64,000 nucleotides of DNA from Isoperla grammatica (Eukaryota; Arthropoda; Insecta; Plecoptera; Perlodidae): NCBI GenBank assembly GCA_945910005.1, contig OX246746.1, forward strand, positions 24,369,987 to 24,433,986, given 5' to 3'. Below the pieces are notes generated by a model that had not been told where the DNA came from, made no database searches, and saw only the letters and a list, made by a program, of their open reading frames with translations. Both the position numbers and the translations under genes were made by a program. Shown piece by piece: positions 32,650 to 46,506 of the stretch. The first letter of the stretch is position 1; every line of letters starts with the position of its first letter.

Positions 32650-35243
32650 GACGCTACGCGTCGCCAAAGACGTGCTCAAATACACTCTGTTTTTTAGAAT
32701 TATATTCTTTACGGCTATATTGTTTACTGTTGCGATCTTAAAGTTAATTCGCAAGGTATATTTAAAAATTGTCTACTTTGAAAAAAATCATTGCCTCGCT
32801 ATGTTTGTTGTGAACGACGTCAGGCGTCGCCGAAATTTCAACGATTTTCTTGTCAAGTTCCACTTTCGGTACCGATTGTGGATGAACGGTGGTACCTAGT
32901 TAGTCGTAGCGTCGAACTTAAGGTCAGTAAGAATCCTTGGTGACGTAGTATTAGCGTCGGTAGCGTCGGTTTGCACAGGTCATGGTGAGGCGACGCCAAC
33001 TTCAGGTAATCAAAACAGTAGATTTTTTGAGGTTTTAATTTTTTAACGGGTAAACGGTTTAAGATAGAATTTTTTGGTTGTCATATCCTTCTTATTCATC
33101 GGTCTCTTGATATGTTTTTTATTTAAAAAAAAAATAAAAAAAATAAAAAGTTTCATTTTTCTCCGATTGTGCTCTTCTGAAACAAAATTTGAAATTTTGG
33201 GCGCCTGTATCTCTGTAAGTATGACCCCCAGCCTATTTTCGTTTTTAGGATGTCTAGATAATTTACGCAAAAAAAATAAAAAAAATAAAAACTCAAATTT
33301 GGACCACCCGTTTTTTAGTTACGAGCGCTTGAAAAAAAAATTTCCCCTTAGTAAACCCTTCTTAAATATTCTGCTGTGAATAAAGAAGAAAAAAAGTTGG
33401 CCGGTAACGGGTCTCGAACCCCGGACCGCGAAAACACTAGTCGGCGTCGCGACTGCCTACGCCACACCAATCGATGGAAAATGGAGCGCTTATACTGGTA
33501 TATATTGTACTGCTCTCAATTAATGCATGTATGTATCTCGATTCATTCTTATTGTAATTCTTACACCAAGCATAGATAGATCTACGAAAAGAGGGTCTAA
33601 TTGGATTTAAAAACATCCAAGAATACGATCTGAAGATTAAAAACTCAGAAAATTGAGAAAAAAACGCCCTCTATTTTTTTTTCAATGTTTGGAGTTTTTA
33701 TCATCAGATCGTATTGATTGATTGGTTGATTGCGGAACCGTAAATCGTTTGTGGAAAAAACGAGCCGTCTGACGGTGAAAAAATGAACCGTGTTTATTCA
33801 CGTTGATGTATTGATATAAATGTGTGAATATGGTAAGAAAAAAAGAGTGTCTGCAACGGGTCTCGAACCCTAGACCTTATGCACTCGAAGCGCCGAAGTT
33901 CTACGTACGCCACACCACCTGATGAAATTTCCATTGCTTACACTGGTATATAACACACTGCTCTCAATGTATGGCATATCTTGTTGTATTCAGATAGCTC
34001 GTCTACACGCCAACATTAAAACATGTTTTTTAGGCTAACCGTTAATGCAAGGCAAACATTAACATGTTTCATGTTTAGAGTTAGAATGTCCAATGGAGAA
34101 ACACTAATCATTATTTTCTTAACCCTCTAACAAGAGACGCTACGCGTCGCCAAAGACGTGCTCAAATACACTCTGTTTTTTAGAATTATATTCTTTACGG
34201 CTATATTGTTTACTGTTGCGATCTTAAAGTTAATTCGCAAGGTATATTTAAAAATTGTCTACTTTGAAAAAAATCATTGCCTCGCTATGTTTGTTGTGAA
34301 CGACGTCAGGCGTCGCCGAAATTTCAACGATTTTCTTGTCAAGTTCCACTTTCGGTACCGATTGTGGATGAACGGTGGTACCTAGTTAGTCGTAGCGTCG
34401 AACTTAAGGTCAGTAAGAATCCTTGGTGACGTAGTATTAGCGTCGGTAGCGTCGGTTTGCACAGGTCATGGTGAGGCGACGCCAACTTCAGGTAATCAAA
34501 ACAGTAGATTTTTTGAGGTTTTAATTTTTTAACGGGTAAACGGTTTAAGATAGAATTTTTTGGTTGTCATATCCTTCTTATTCATCGGTCTCTTGATATG
34601 TTTTTTATTTAAAAAAAAAATAAAAAAAATAAAAAGTTTCATTTTTCTCCGATTGTGCTCTTCTGAAACAAAATTTGAAATTTTGGGCGCCTGTATCTCT
34701 GTAAGTATGACCCCCAGCCTATTTTCGTTTTTAGGATGTCTAGATAATTTACGCAAAAAAAATAAAAAAAATAAAAACTCAAATTTGGACCACCCGTTTT
34801 TTAGTTACGAGCGCTTGAAAAAAAAATTTCCCCTTAGTAAACCCTTCTTAAATATTCTGCTGTGAATAAAGAAGAAAAAAAGTTGGCCGGTAACGGGTCT
34901 CGAACCCCGGACCGCGAAAACACTAGTCGGCGTCGCGACTGCCTACGCCACACCAATCGATGGAAAATGGAGCGCTTATACTGGTATATATTGTACTGCT
35001 CTCAATTAATGCATGTATGTATCTCGATTCATTCTTATTGTAATTCTTACACCAAGCATAGATAGATCTACGAAAAGAGGGTCTAATTGGATTTAAAAAC
35101 ATCCAAGAATACGATCTGAAGATTAAAAACTCAGAAAATTGAGAAAAAAACGCCCTCTATTTTTTTTTCAATGTTTGGAGTTTTTATCATCAGATCGTAT
35201 TGATTGATTGGTTGATTGCGGAACCGTAAATCGTTTGTGGAAA
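32283..35243. repeat. Recent single-monomer tandem duplication (2 x 1,486 bp)
   Basis: Sequence from about 32283 recurs at about 33769 with no difference noticed until about 33757/35243. Shared private variants include GACGGTGAAAAAATGAACC, GCGTCGCCAAAGACG and AAAAAAGTTGGCC. Confidence 0.85.
32650..34135. repeat. Satellite monomer 21, 1,486 bp
   Basis: tRL2 is at about 33396-33472 (starting GTTGGCC, CACCAATCG) and tRL1 at about 33847-33919. It is the first copy of the local duplication. Confidence 0.92.
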
Positions 35244-35621
35244 AATCGAGCCGTTTGACGGTAAAAAAATAAACCGTGTTCATTCACGTTGATGTATTGA
35301 TATAAATGTGTGAATATGGTAAGAAAAATAGAGTGTCTGCAACGGGTCTCGAACCCTAGACCTTATGCACTCGAAGCGCCGAAGTTCTACGTACGCCACA
35401 CCACCAGATGAAATTTCCATTGCTTACACTGTTATATAACACACTGCTCTCAATGTATGGCATAACTTGTTGTATTCAGATAGCTCGTCTACACGCCAAC
35501 ATTAAAACATGTTTTTTAGGCTAACCGTTATTGCAAGGCAAACATTAACATGTTTCATGTTTAGAGTTAGAATGTTTAATGGAGAAACACTTATCATTAT
35601 TTTCTTAACCCTTTAACAAGA
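34136..35621. repeat. Satellite monomer 22, 1,486 bp
   Basis: tRL2 is at about 34882-34958 and tRL1 at about 35333-35405. It is identical to monomer 21 until about 35243, where GAAAAATCGAGCC replaces GAAAAAACGAGCC. Confidence 0.92.
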
Positions 35622-37109
35622 GACGCTACGCGTCGTCAAATACGTGCTCAAATACACTCTGTTTTTTAGAATTATATTCTTTACGGCTATATTGTTTACT
35701 GTTGCTATCTTAAAGTTAATTCCCAAGGTATATTTAAAAATTGTCTACTTTGAAAAAAATCATTGCCTCGCTATGTTTGTTGTGAACGACGTCAGGCGTC
35801 GCCGAAATTTCAACGATTTTCTTGTCAAGTTCCACTTTCGGTACCGATTGTGGATGAACGGTGGCACCTAGTTAGTCGTAGCGTCGAACTTAAGGTCAGT
35901 AAGAATCCTTGGTGACGTAGTATTAGCGTCGGTAGCGTCAGTTTGCACAGGTCATGGTGAGGCGACGCCAACTTCAGGTAACCAAAATAGTAGATTTTTT
36001 GAGGTTTTTATTTTTTTACGGGTAAACGGTTAAAGATGGAATTTTTTGGTTGTCAGTTCCTTCTTATACATCGGTCTCTTGATATGTATCGTATTTTTTA
36101 AAAATAAAAAAAATAAAAAATTTCATTTTTCTCCGATTGTGCTCTTCTGAGTCAAAATTTGAAATTTTGGGCGCCTGTATCTCTGTAAGTATGACCCCCA
36201 GCATATTTTCGTTTTCAGGATGTCTAGATAATTAGTGCAAACAAAAAAAATAAAAAAAATAAAAACTCAAATTTGGACCACCCGTTTTTTAGCTACGAGC
36301 GCTTGAAAAACAATTTTCCCCTTAGTAAACCCTTCTCAAATATTTTGCTCTGAATATGGAAGAAAAAAAGTTTGCCGGTAACGGGTCTCGATCCCCGGAC
36401 CACGAAAACGCTACTCGGCGTCGCTACTGCCTACGCCACACCACTCGATGGAAAATGGAGCGCTTAGACTGGTATATATTGTACTGCTCTCAATTAATGC
36501 ATGTATGTATCTCGATTCATTCTTATTGTAATTCTAACACCTAGCATGGATAGATTTACGAAAAGAGGGTCTAATTGGATTTAAAAACATCCAAGAATAC
36601 GATCTGAAGATTAAAAACTCAGAAAATTGAGAAAAAAACGCCTTCTATTTTTTTTTCAATGTTTGGAGTTTTTATCATCAGATCGTATTGATTGATTGGT
36701 TGATTGCGAAACCGTAAATCGTTTGTGGAAAAATCGAGCCGTTTGACGGTAAAAAAATAAACCGTGTTCATTCACTTTGATGTATTGATATAAATGTGTG
36801 AATATCGTAAGAAAAAAAGAGTGTCTGCAACGGGTCTCGAACCCTAGACCTTATGCACTCGAAGCGCCGAAGTTCTACGTACGCCACACCACCAGATGAA
36901 ATTTCCATTGCTTACACTGGTATATAACACACTGCTCTCAATGTATGGCATATCTTGTTGTATTCAGATAGCTCGTCTACACGCCAACATTAAAACATGT
37001 TTTTTAGGCTAACCGTTATTGCAAGGCAAACATTAACATGTTTCATGTTTAGAGCTAGAATGTCCAATGGAGAAACACTAATCATTATTTTCTTAACCCT
37101 TTAACAATA
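35622..37109. repeat. Satellite monomer 23, 1,488 bp
   Basis: tRL2 is at about 36370-36446 and tRL1 at about 36821-36893. The second A-rich tract reads TAGTGCAAACAAAAAA, unlike the usual TAACGCAAAAAA. From 36280 it is the start of duplicated block copy 2. Confidence 0.92.
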
Positions 37110-38594
37110 GACGCTACGCGTCGTCAAATACGTGCTCAAATACACTCTGTTTTTTAGAATTATATTCTTTACGGCTATATTGTTTACTGTTGCGATCTTA
37201 AAGTTAATTTCCAAGGTATATTTGAAAATTGTCTACTTTGAAAAAAATCATTGCCTCGCTATGTTTGTTGTGTACGACGTCAGGCGTCGCCGAAATTTCA
37301 ACGATTTTCTTGTCAAGTTCCACTTTCGGTACCGATTGTGGATGAACGGTGGTACCTAGTTAGTCGTAGCGTCGAACTTAAGGTCAGTAAGAATCCTTGG
37401 TGACGTAGTATTAGCGTCGGTAGCGTCGGTTTGCACAGGTCATGGTGAGGCGACGCCAACTTCAGGTAATCAAAATAGTAGATTTTTTAAGGTTTTTATT
37501 TTTTAACGGGTAAACGGTTTAAGATACAATTTTTTGGTTGTCATATCCTTCTTACTCATCGGTCTCTTGATATGTTTTTTATTTTTAAAAAAATAAAAAA
37601 AATAAAAAATTTCATTTTTCTCCGATTGTGCTCTTCTGAGACAAAATTTGAAATTTTGGGCGCCTGTATCTCTGTAAGTATGACCCCCAGCATATTTTCG
37701 TTTTCAGGATGTCTAGATAATTAACGGAAAAAAAATAAAAAAAATAAAAACACAAATTTGGACCACCCGTTTTTTAGCTACGAGCGCTTGAAAAAAAAAT
37801 TTCCCCTTAGTAAACCCTTCATAAATATTCTGCTCTGAATATGGAAGAAAAAAAGTTTGCCGGTAACGGGTCTCGAACCCCGGACCGCGAAAACACTAGT
37901 CGGCGTCGCGACTGCCTACGCCACACCACTCGATGGAAAATGGAGCGCTTATACTGGTATATATTGTACTGCTCTCAATTAATGCATGTATGTATCTCGA
38001 TTCATTCTTATTGTAATTCTAACACCTAGCATAGATAGATCTACGAAAAGAGGGTCTAATTGGATTTAAAAACATCCAAGAATACGATCTGAAGATTAAA
38101 AACTCAGAAAATTGAGAAAAATACGCCTTCTATTTTTTTTTCAATGTTTGGAGTTTTTATCATCAGATCGTTTTGATTGATTGGTTGATTGCGAAACCGT
38201 AAATCGTTTGTGGAAAAATCGAGCCGTTTGACGGTAAACAAATAAACCGTGTTCATTCACGTTGATGTATTGATATAAATGTGTGAATATGGTAAGAAAA
38301 ATAGAGTGTCTGCAACGGGTCTCAAACCCTAGACCTTATGCACTCGAAGCGCCGAAGTTCTACGTACGCCACACCACCAGATGAAATTTCCATTGCTTAC
38401 ACTGGTATATAACACACTGCTCTAAATGTATGGCATATCTTGTTGTATTCAGATAGCTCGTCTACACGCCAACATTAAAACATGTTTTTTAGGCTAACCG
38501 TTATTGCAAGGCAAACATTAACATGTTTCATGTTTAGAGCTAGAATGTCCAATGGAGAAACACTAATCATTATTTTCTTAACCCTTTAACAAGA
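37110..38594. repeat. Satellite monomer 24 (copy of monomer 12)
   Basis: tRL2 is at about 37855-37931 and tRL1 at about 38306-38378. Confidence 0.92.
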
Positions 38595-40080
38595 GACGCT
38601 ACGCGTCGTCAAATACGTGCTCAAATACACTCTGTTTTTTAGAATTATATTCTTTACGGCTATATATTTTACTGTTGCGATCTTAAAGTTAATTTCCAAG
38701 GTATATTTATAAAATTGTCTACTTTGAAAAAAATCATTGCCTCGCTATGTTTGTTGTGTACGACGTCAGGCGTCGCCGAAATTTCAACGATTTTCTTGTC
38801 AAGTTCCACTTTCGGTACCGATTGTGGATGAACGGTGGTACCTAGTTAGTCGTAGCGTCGAACTTAAGGTCAGTAAGAATCCTTGGTGACGTAGTATTAG
38901 CGTCGGTAGCGTCGGTTTGCACAGGTCATGGTGAGGCGACGACAACTTCAGGTAATCAAAATAGTAGATTTTTTGAGGTTTTTATTTTTTAACGGGTAAA
39001 CGGTTTAAGATAGAATTTTTTGGTTGTCATATCCTTCTTACTCATCGGTCTCTTGATATGTTTTTTATTTTTTAAAAAATAAAAAAAATAAAAAATTTCA
39101 TTTTTCTCCGATTGTGCTCTTCTGAGACAAAATTTGAAATTTTGGGCGCCTGTATCTCTGTAAGTATGACCCCCAGCAAATTTTCGTTTTCAGGATGTCT
39201 AGATAATTAACGCAAAAAAAATAAAAAAAATAAAAACACAAATTTGGACCACCCGTTTTTTAGCTACGAGCGCTTGAAAAAAAAATTTCCCCTTAGTAAA
39301 CCCTTCATAAATATTCTGCTCTGAATATGGAAGAAAAAAAGTTTGCCGGTAACGGGTCTCGAACCCCGGACCGCGAAAACACTAGTCGGCGTCGCGACTG
39401 CCTACGCCACACCACTCGATGGAAAATGGAGCGCTTATACTGGTATATATTGTACTGCTCTCAATTAATGCATGTATGTATCTCGATTCATTCTTATTGT
39501 AATTCTAACACCTAGCATAGATAGATCTACGAAAAGAGGGTCTAATTGGATTTAAAAACATCCAAGAATACGATCTGAAGATTAAAAACTCAGAAAATTG
39601 AGAAAAAAACGCCTTCTATTTTTTTTTCAATGTTTGGAGTTTTTATCATCAGATCGTTTTGATTGATTGGTTGATTGCGAAACCGTAAATCGTTTGTGGA
39701 AAAATCGAGCTGTTTGACGGTAAAAAAATAAACCGTGTTCATTCACGTTGATGTATTGATATAAATGTGTGAATATGGTAAGAAAAATAGAGTGTCTGCA
39801 ACGGGTCTCGAACCCTAGACCTTATGCACTCGAAGCGCCGAAGTTCTACGTACGCCACAACACCAGATGAAATTTCCATTGCTTACACTGGTATATAACA
39901 CACTGCTCTAAATGTATGGCATATCTTGTTGTATTCAGATAGCTCGTCTTTACGCCAACATTAAAACATGTTTTTTAGGCTAACCGTTATTGCAAAGCAA
40001 ACATTAACATGTTTCATGTTTAGAGTTAGAATGTCCAATGGAGAAACACTAATCATTATTTTCTTAACCCTTTAACAAGA
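38595..40080. repeat. Satellite monomer 25 (copy of monomer 13)
   Basis: tRL2 is at about 39341-39417 and tRL1 at about 39792-39864, sharing the CGCCACAACACC variant at tRL1 with monomer 13. Confidence 0.92.
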
Positions 40081-41548
40081 GACGCTACGCGTCGTCAAAT
40101 ACGTGCTCAAATCCACTCTGTTTTTTAGAATTATATTCTTTACGGCTATTCTGTTATTGTTGCGATCTTCAAGTTAATTCCCAAGGTATATTTAAAAATT
40201 GTCTACTTTGAAAAAAATCATTGTCTCGCTATGTTTGTTGTGAACGACGTCAGGCGTCGCCGAAATTTCAACGATTTTCTTGTCAAGTTCCACTTTCGGT
40301 ACCGATTGTGGATGAACGGTGGTACCTAGTTAGTCGTTGCGTCGAACTTAAGGTCAGTAAAAATCCTTGGTGACGTAGTATTATCGTCGGTAGCGTCGGT
40401 TTGCACATGTCATGGTGAGGCGACGCCAACTTCAGGTAATCAAAATAGAAGATTTTTTGAGGTTTTTATTTTTTAACGGGTAAACGGTTTAAGATAGAAT
40501 TTTTTGGTTGTCATATCCTTCTTATTCATCGGTCTCTTGATATGTTTTTTATTTTTAAAAAAATAAATAAAATAAAAAATTTCATTTTTCTCCTATTGTG
40601 CTCTTCTGAAACAAAATTTGAAATTTTGGGCGCCTGTATCTCTGTGAGTATGACCCCCAGCATATTTTTGTTTTTAGGATGTCTAGATAATTTACGCAAA
40701 AAAAATAAAAAAAATAAAAATTAAAATTTGGACCACCCGTTTTTTAGTTACGAGCGCTTGAAAAAACAATTTCCCCTTAGTAAACCCTTCTTAAATATTC
40801 TGCTGTGAATATAGAAGAAAAAAAGTTTGCCGGTAACGGGTCTCGAACCCCGGACCGCGAAAACACTAGTCGGCGTCGCTACTGCCTACGCCACACCACT
40901 CGATGGACAATGGAGCGCTTAGACTGGTACATATTGTACTGCTCTCAATGAATGCATGTATGTATCTCGATTCATTCTTATTGTAATTCTAACACCTAGC
41001 ATAGATGGATTTATTGGATTTAAAAACATCCAAGAATACGATCTGAAGATTAAAAACTCAGAAAATTGAGAAAAAAACGCCTTCTATTTTTTTTTCAATG
41101 TTTGGAGTTTTTATCATCAGATCGTATTGATTGATTGGTTGATTGCGAAACCGTTAATCGTTTGTGGAAAAATCGAGCCGTTTGACGGTAAAAAAATAAA
41201 CCGTGTTCATTCACTTTGATGTATTGATATAAATGTGTGAATATGGTAAGAAAAAAATAGTGTCTGCAACGGGTCTCGAACCCTAGACCTTATGCACTCG
41301 AAGCGCCGAAGTTCTACGTACGCCACACCACCAGATGAAATTTCCATTGCTTACACTGGTATATAACACACTGCTCTCAATGTATGGCATATCTTGTTGT
41401 ATTCAGATAGCTCGTCTACACGCCAACATTAAAACATGTTTTTTAGGCTAACCGTTATTGCAAGGCAAACATTAACATGTTTCATGTTTAGAGCTAGAAT
41501 GTCCAATGGAGAAACACTAATCATTATTTTCTTTACCCTTTAACAAGA
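40081..41548. repeat. Satellite monomer 26 (copy of monomer 14)
   Basis: tRL2 is at about 40825-40901 and tRL1 at about 41260-41332. The 17-bp deletion of monomer 14 is present. Confidence 0.92.
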
Positions 41549-43033
41549 GACGCTACGCGTCGTCAAATACGTGCTCAAATACACTCTGTTTTTTAGAATT
41601 ATATTCTTTACGGCTATATTGTTTACTGTTGCGATCTTAAAGTTAATTTCCAAGGTATATTTAAAAATTGTCTACTTTGAAAAAAATCATTGCCTCGCTA
41701 TGTTTGTTGTGTACGACGTCAGGCGTCGCCGAAATTTCAACGATTTTCTTGTCAAGTTCCACTTTCGGTACCGATTGTGGATGAACGGTGGTACCTAGTT
41801 AGTCGTAGCGTCGAACTTAAGGTCAGTAAGAATCCTTGGTGACGTAGTATTAGCGTCGGTAGCGTCGGTTTGCACAGGTCATGGTGAGGCGACGCCAACT
41901 TCAGGTAATCAAAATAGTAGATGTTTTGAGGTTTTTATTTTTTAACGGGTAAACGGTTTAAGATAGAATTTTTTGGTTGTCATATCCTTCTTACTCATCG
42001 GTCTCTTGATATGTTTTTTATTTTTAAAAAAATAAAAAAAATAAAAAATTTCATTTTTCTCCGATTGTGCTCTTCTGAGACAAAATTTGAAATTTTGGGC
42101 GCCTGTATCTCTGTTAGTATGACCCCCAGCATATTTTCGTTTTCAGGATGTCTAGATAATTAACGCAAAAAAAATAAAAAAAATAAAAACACAAATTTGG
42201 ACCACCCGTTTTTTAGCTACGAGCGCTTGAAAAAAAAATTTCCCCTTAGTAAACCCTTCATAAATATTCTGCTCTGAATATGGAAGAAAAAAAGTTTGCC
42301 GGTAACGGGTCTCGAACCCCGGACCGCGAAAACACTAGTCGGCGTCGCGACTGCCTACGCCACACCACTCGATGGAAAATGGAGCGCTTATACTGGTATA
42401 TATTGTACTGCTCTCAATTAATGCATGTATGTATCTCGATTCATTCTTATTGTAATTCTAACACCTAGCATAGATAGATCTACGAAAAGAGGGTCTAATT
42501 GGATTTAAAAACATCCAAGAATACGATCTGAAGATTAAAAACTCAGAAAATTGAGAAAAATACGCCTTCTATTTTTTTTTCAATGTTTGGAGTTTTTATC
42601 ATCAGATCGTTTTGATTGATTGGTTGATTGCGAAACCGTAAATCGTTTGTGGAAAAATCGAGCCGTTTGACGGTAAAAAAATAAACCGTGTTCATTCACG
42701 TTGATGTATTGATATAAATGTGTGAATATGGTAAGAAAAATAGAGTGTCTGCAACGGGTCTCGAACCCTAGACCTTATGCACTCGAAGCGCCGAAGTTCT
42801 ACGTACGCCACACCACCAGATGAAATTTCCATTGCTTACACTGGTATATAACACACTGCTCTAAATGTATGGCATATCTTGTTGTATTCAGATAGCTCGT
42901 CTACACGCCAACATTAAAACATGTTTTTTAGGCTAACCGTTATTGCAAGGCAAACATTAACATGTTTTATGTTTAGAGCTAGAATGTCCAATGGAGAAAC
43001 ACTAATCATTATTTTCTTAACCCTTTAACAAGA
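41549..43033. repeat. Satellite monomer 27 (copy of monomer 15)
   Basis: tRL2 is at about 42294-42370 and tRL1 at about 42745-42817. Confidence 0.92.
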
Positions 43034-44518
43034 GACGCTACGCGTCGTCAAATACATGCTCAAATACACTCTGTTTTTTAGAATTATATTCTTTACGGCT
43101 ATATATTTTACTCTTGCGAACTTAAAGTTAATTTCCAAGGTATATTTATAAAATTGTCTACTTTGAAAAAAATCATTGCCTCGCTATGTTTGTTGTGTAC
43201 GACGTCAGGCGTCGCCGAAATTTCAACGATTTTCTTGTCAAGTTCCACTTTCGGTACCGATTGTGGATGAACGGTGGTACCTATATAGTCGTAGCGTCGA
43301 ACTTAAGGTCAATAAGAATCCTTGGTGACGTAGTATTAGCGTCGGTAGCGTCGGTTTGCACAGGTCATGGTGAGGCGACGCCAACTTCAGGTAACCAAAA
43401 TAGTAGATTTTTTGAGGTTTTTATTTTTTTAACGGGTAAACGGTTAAAGATAGAATTTTTTCGTTGTTAGTTCCTTCTTATTCATCGGTCTCTTGATATG
43501 TTTCGTATTTTTAAAAAATAGTAAAAATAAAAATTTCATTTTTTTCCGATTGTGCTCTTCTTAGACAAAATTTGAAATTTTGGGCGCCTATATCTCTGTT
43601 AGTATGACCCTCAGCATATTTTCGTTTTAAGGATGTCTAGATAATTAACGCAAAAAAAATAAAAAAAATAAAAACACAAATTTGGACCACCCGTTTTTTA
43701 GCTACGAGCGCTTGAAAAAAAAATTTCCCCTTAGTAAACCCTTCATAAATATTCTGCTCTGAATATGGAAGAAAAAAAGTTTGCCGGTAACGGGTCTCGA
43801 ACCCCGGACCGCGAAAACACTAGTCGGCGTCGCGACTGCCTACGCCACACCACTCGATGGAAAATGGAGCGCTTAGACTGGTATATATTGTACTGCTCTC
43901 AATTAATGCATGTATGTATCTCGATTCATTCTTATTGTAATTCTAACACCTAGCACAGATAGATTTACGAAAAGAGGGTCTAATTGGATTTAAAAACATC
44001 CAAGAATACGATCTGAAGATTAAAAACTCAGAAAATTGAGAAAAAAACGCCTTCTATTTTTTTTTCAATGTTTGGAGTTTTTATCATCAGATCGTATTGA
44101 TTGATTGGTTGATTGCGAAACCGTAAATCGTTTGTGGAAAAATCGAGCCGTTTGACGGTAAAAAAATAAACCGTGTTCATTCACTTTGATGTATTGATAT
44201 AAATGTGTGAATATGGTAAGAAAAAAAGAGTGTCTGCAACGGGTCTCGAACCCTAGACCTTATGCACTCGAAGCGCCGAAGTTCTACGTACGCCACACCA
44301 CCAGATGAAATTTCCATTGCTTACACTGGTATATAACACACTGCTCTAAATGTATGGCATATCTTGTTGTATTCAGATAGCTCGTCTACACGCCAACATT
44401 AAAACATGTTTTTTAGGCTAACCGTTATTGCAAGGCAAACATTAACATGTTTCATGTTTAGAGCTAGAATGTCCAATGGAGAAACACTAATCATTATTTG
44501 CTTTACCCTTTAACAAGA
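43034..44518. repeat. Satellite monomer 28 (copy of monomer 16)
   Basis: tRL2 is at about 43779-43855 and tRL1 at about 44230-44302. The only substitution seen between the two blocks falls here, at 44500. Confidence 0.92.
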
Positions 44519-46506
44519 GACGCTACGCGTCGTCAAATACGTGCTCAAATACACTCTGTTTTTTAGAATTATATTCTTTACGGCTATATTGTTTACTGTT
44601 GCGATCTTAAAGTTAATTTCCAAGGTATATTTAAAAATTGTCTACTTTGAAAAAAATCATTGCCTCGCTATGTTTGTTGTGTACGACGTCAGGCGTCGCC
44701 GAAATTTCAACGATTTTCTTGTCAAGTTCCACTTTCGGTACCGATTGTGGATGAACGGTGGTACCTAGTTAGTCGTAGCGTCGAACTTAAGGTCAGTAAG
44801 AATCCTTGGTGACGTAGTATTAGCGTCGGTAGCGTCGGTTTGCACAGGTCATGTTGAGGCGACGCCAACTTCAGGTAATCAAAATAGTAGATGTTTTGAG
44901 GTTTTTATTTTTTAACGGGTAAACGGTTTAAGATAGAATTTTTTGGTTGTCATATCCTTCTTACTCATCGGTCTCTTGATATGTTTTTTATTTTTAAAAA
45001 AATAAAAAAAATAAAAAATTTCATTTTTCTCCGATTGTGCTCTTCTGAGACAAAATTTGAAATTTTGGGCGCCTGTATCTCTGTTAGTATGACCCCCAGC
45101 ATATTTTCGTTTTCAGGATGTCTAGATAATTAACGCAAAAAAAATAAAAAAAATAAAAACACAAATTTGGACCACCCGTTTTTTAGCTACGAGCGCTTGA
45201 AAAAAAAATTTCCCCTTAGTAAACCCTTCATAAATATTCTGCTCTGAATATGGAAGAAAAAAAGTTTGCCGGTAACGGGTCTCGAACCCCGGACCGCGAA
45301 AACACTAGTCGGCGTCGCTACTGCCTACGCCACACCACTCGATGGAAAATGGAGCGCTTAGACTGGTATATATTGTACTGCTCTCAATTAATGCATGTAT
45401 GTATCTCGATTCATTCTTATTGTAATTCTAACACCAAGCATAGATGGATTTACGAAAAGAGGGTCTAATTCAGCGGTACTCAAACTGCGGCCCGCGGGCC
45501 GCATGCGGCCCTCCTGAAAATTTTTGCGGCCCAGAGCTTTTGTGTTTTCATTAATATATTGTACTATTTAAACTGACTATTTGTTTGCTTTATATGAAAA
45601 TAATATTGTATTCGTGATAAATTATGATATATCGCCAACCAACTAAACTTAACTTGGTATTTGTTACCTGTAACGTAATATAAACTAATGGGTATTCTTC
45701 GAGTTTTACGCTTTGACTCGAAAAAGCACGAAATATCTATAATAGTCGAAGAAATTTTGCGCCTTCGGCGAAAAGACCTCCGGCGCGGCTGGGGCTTTGC
45801 CCCAGATCCCTTGCTAATTTACACGCCTAACTTTTCCCTGTTAACCCCCCCCCCCCCCCCGAAATAATTCTTAGTTACGCTACTGCATACTTGTATTAGT
45901 GCGGCCCAGCTTTACTTGGATTTTTGGAAAAGTGGCCCTCCAGGAAAAAAGTTTGAGTACCACTGGTCTAATTGGATTTAAAAACATCCAAGAATACGAT
46001 ATGAAGATTAAAAACTCAGAAAATTGAGAAAAAAACGCCTTCTATTTTTTTTTCAATGTTTGGAGTTTTCATCATCAGATCGTATTGATTGATTGGTTGA
46101 TTGCGAAACCGTAAATCGTTTGTGGAAAAAACGAGCCGTTTGACGGTAAAAAAATAAACCGTGTTCATTCACGTTGATGTATTGATATAAATGTGTGAAA
46201 ATGGTAAGAAAAAAAGAGTGTCTGCAACGGGTCTCGAACCCTAGACCTTATGCACTCGAAGCGCCGAAGTTCTACGTACGCCACACCACCAGATGAAATT
46301 TCCATTGCTTACACTGGTATATAACACACTGCTCTCAATGTATGGCATATCTTGTTGTATTCAGATAGCTCGTCTACACGCCAACATTAAAACATGTTTT
46401 TTAGGCTAACCGTTATTGCAAGGCAAACATTAACATGTTTCGTGTTTAGAGTTAGAATGTCCAATGGAGAAACACTAATCATTATTTTCTTAACCCTTTA
46501 ACAAGA
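44519..46506. repeat. Satellite monomer 29 with hAT insertion (copy of monomer 17)
   Basis: tRL2 is at about 45264-45340 and tRL1 at about 46218-46290. Confidence 0.93.
45471..45965. mobile_element. Non-autonomous hAT-type DNA transposon, copy 2 (495 bp)
   Basis: It has the same ends, internal hairpins, C16 run (45845-45860) and GTCTAATT flanks (45463-45470, 45966-45973) as the element at 25063. It is in the same monomer position, so it was copied with the array segment rather than inserted again. Confidence 0.95.
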
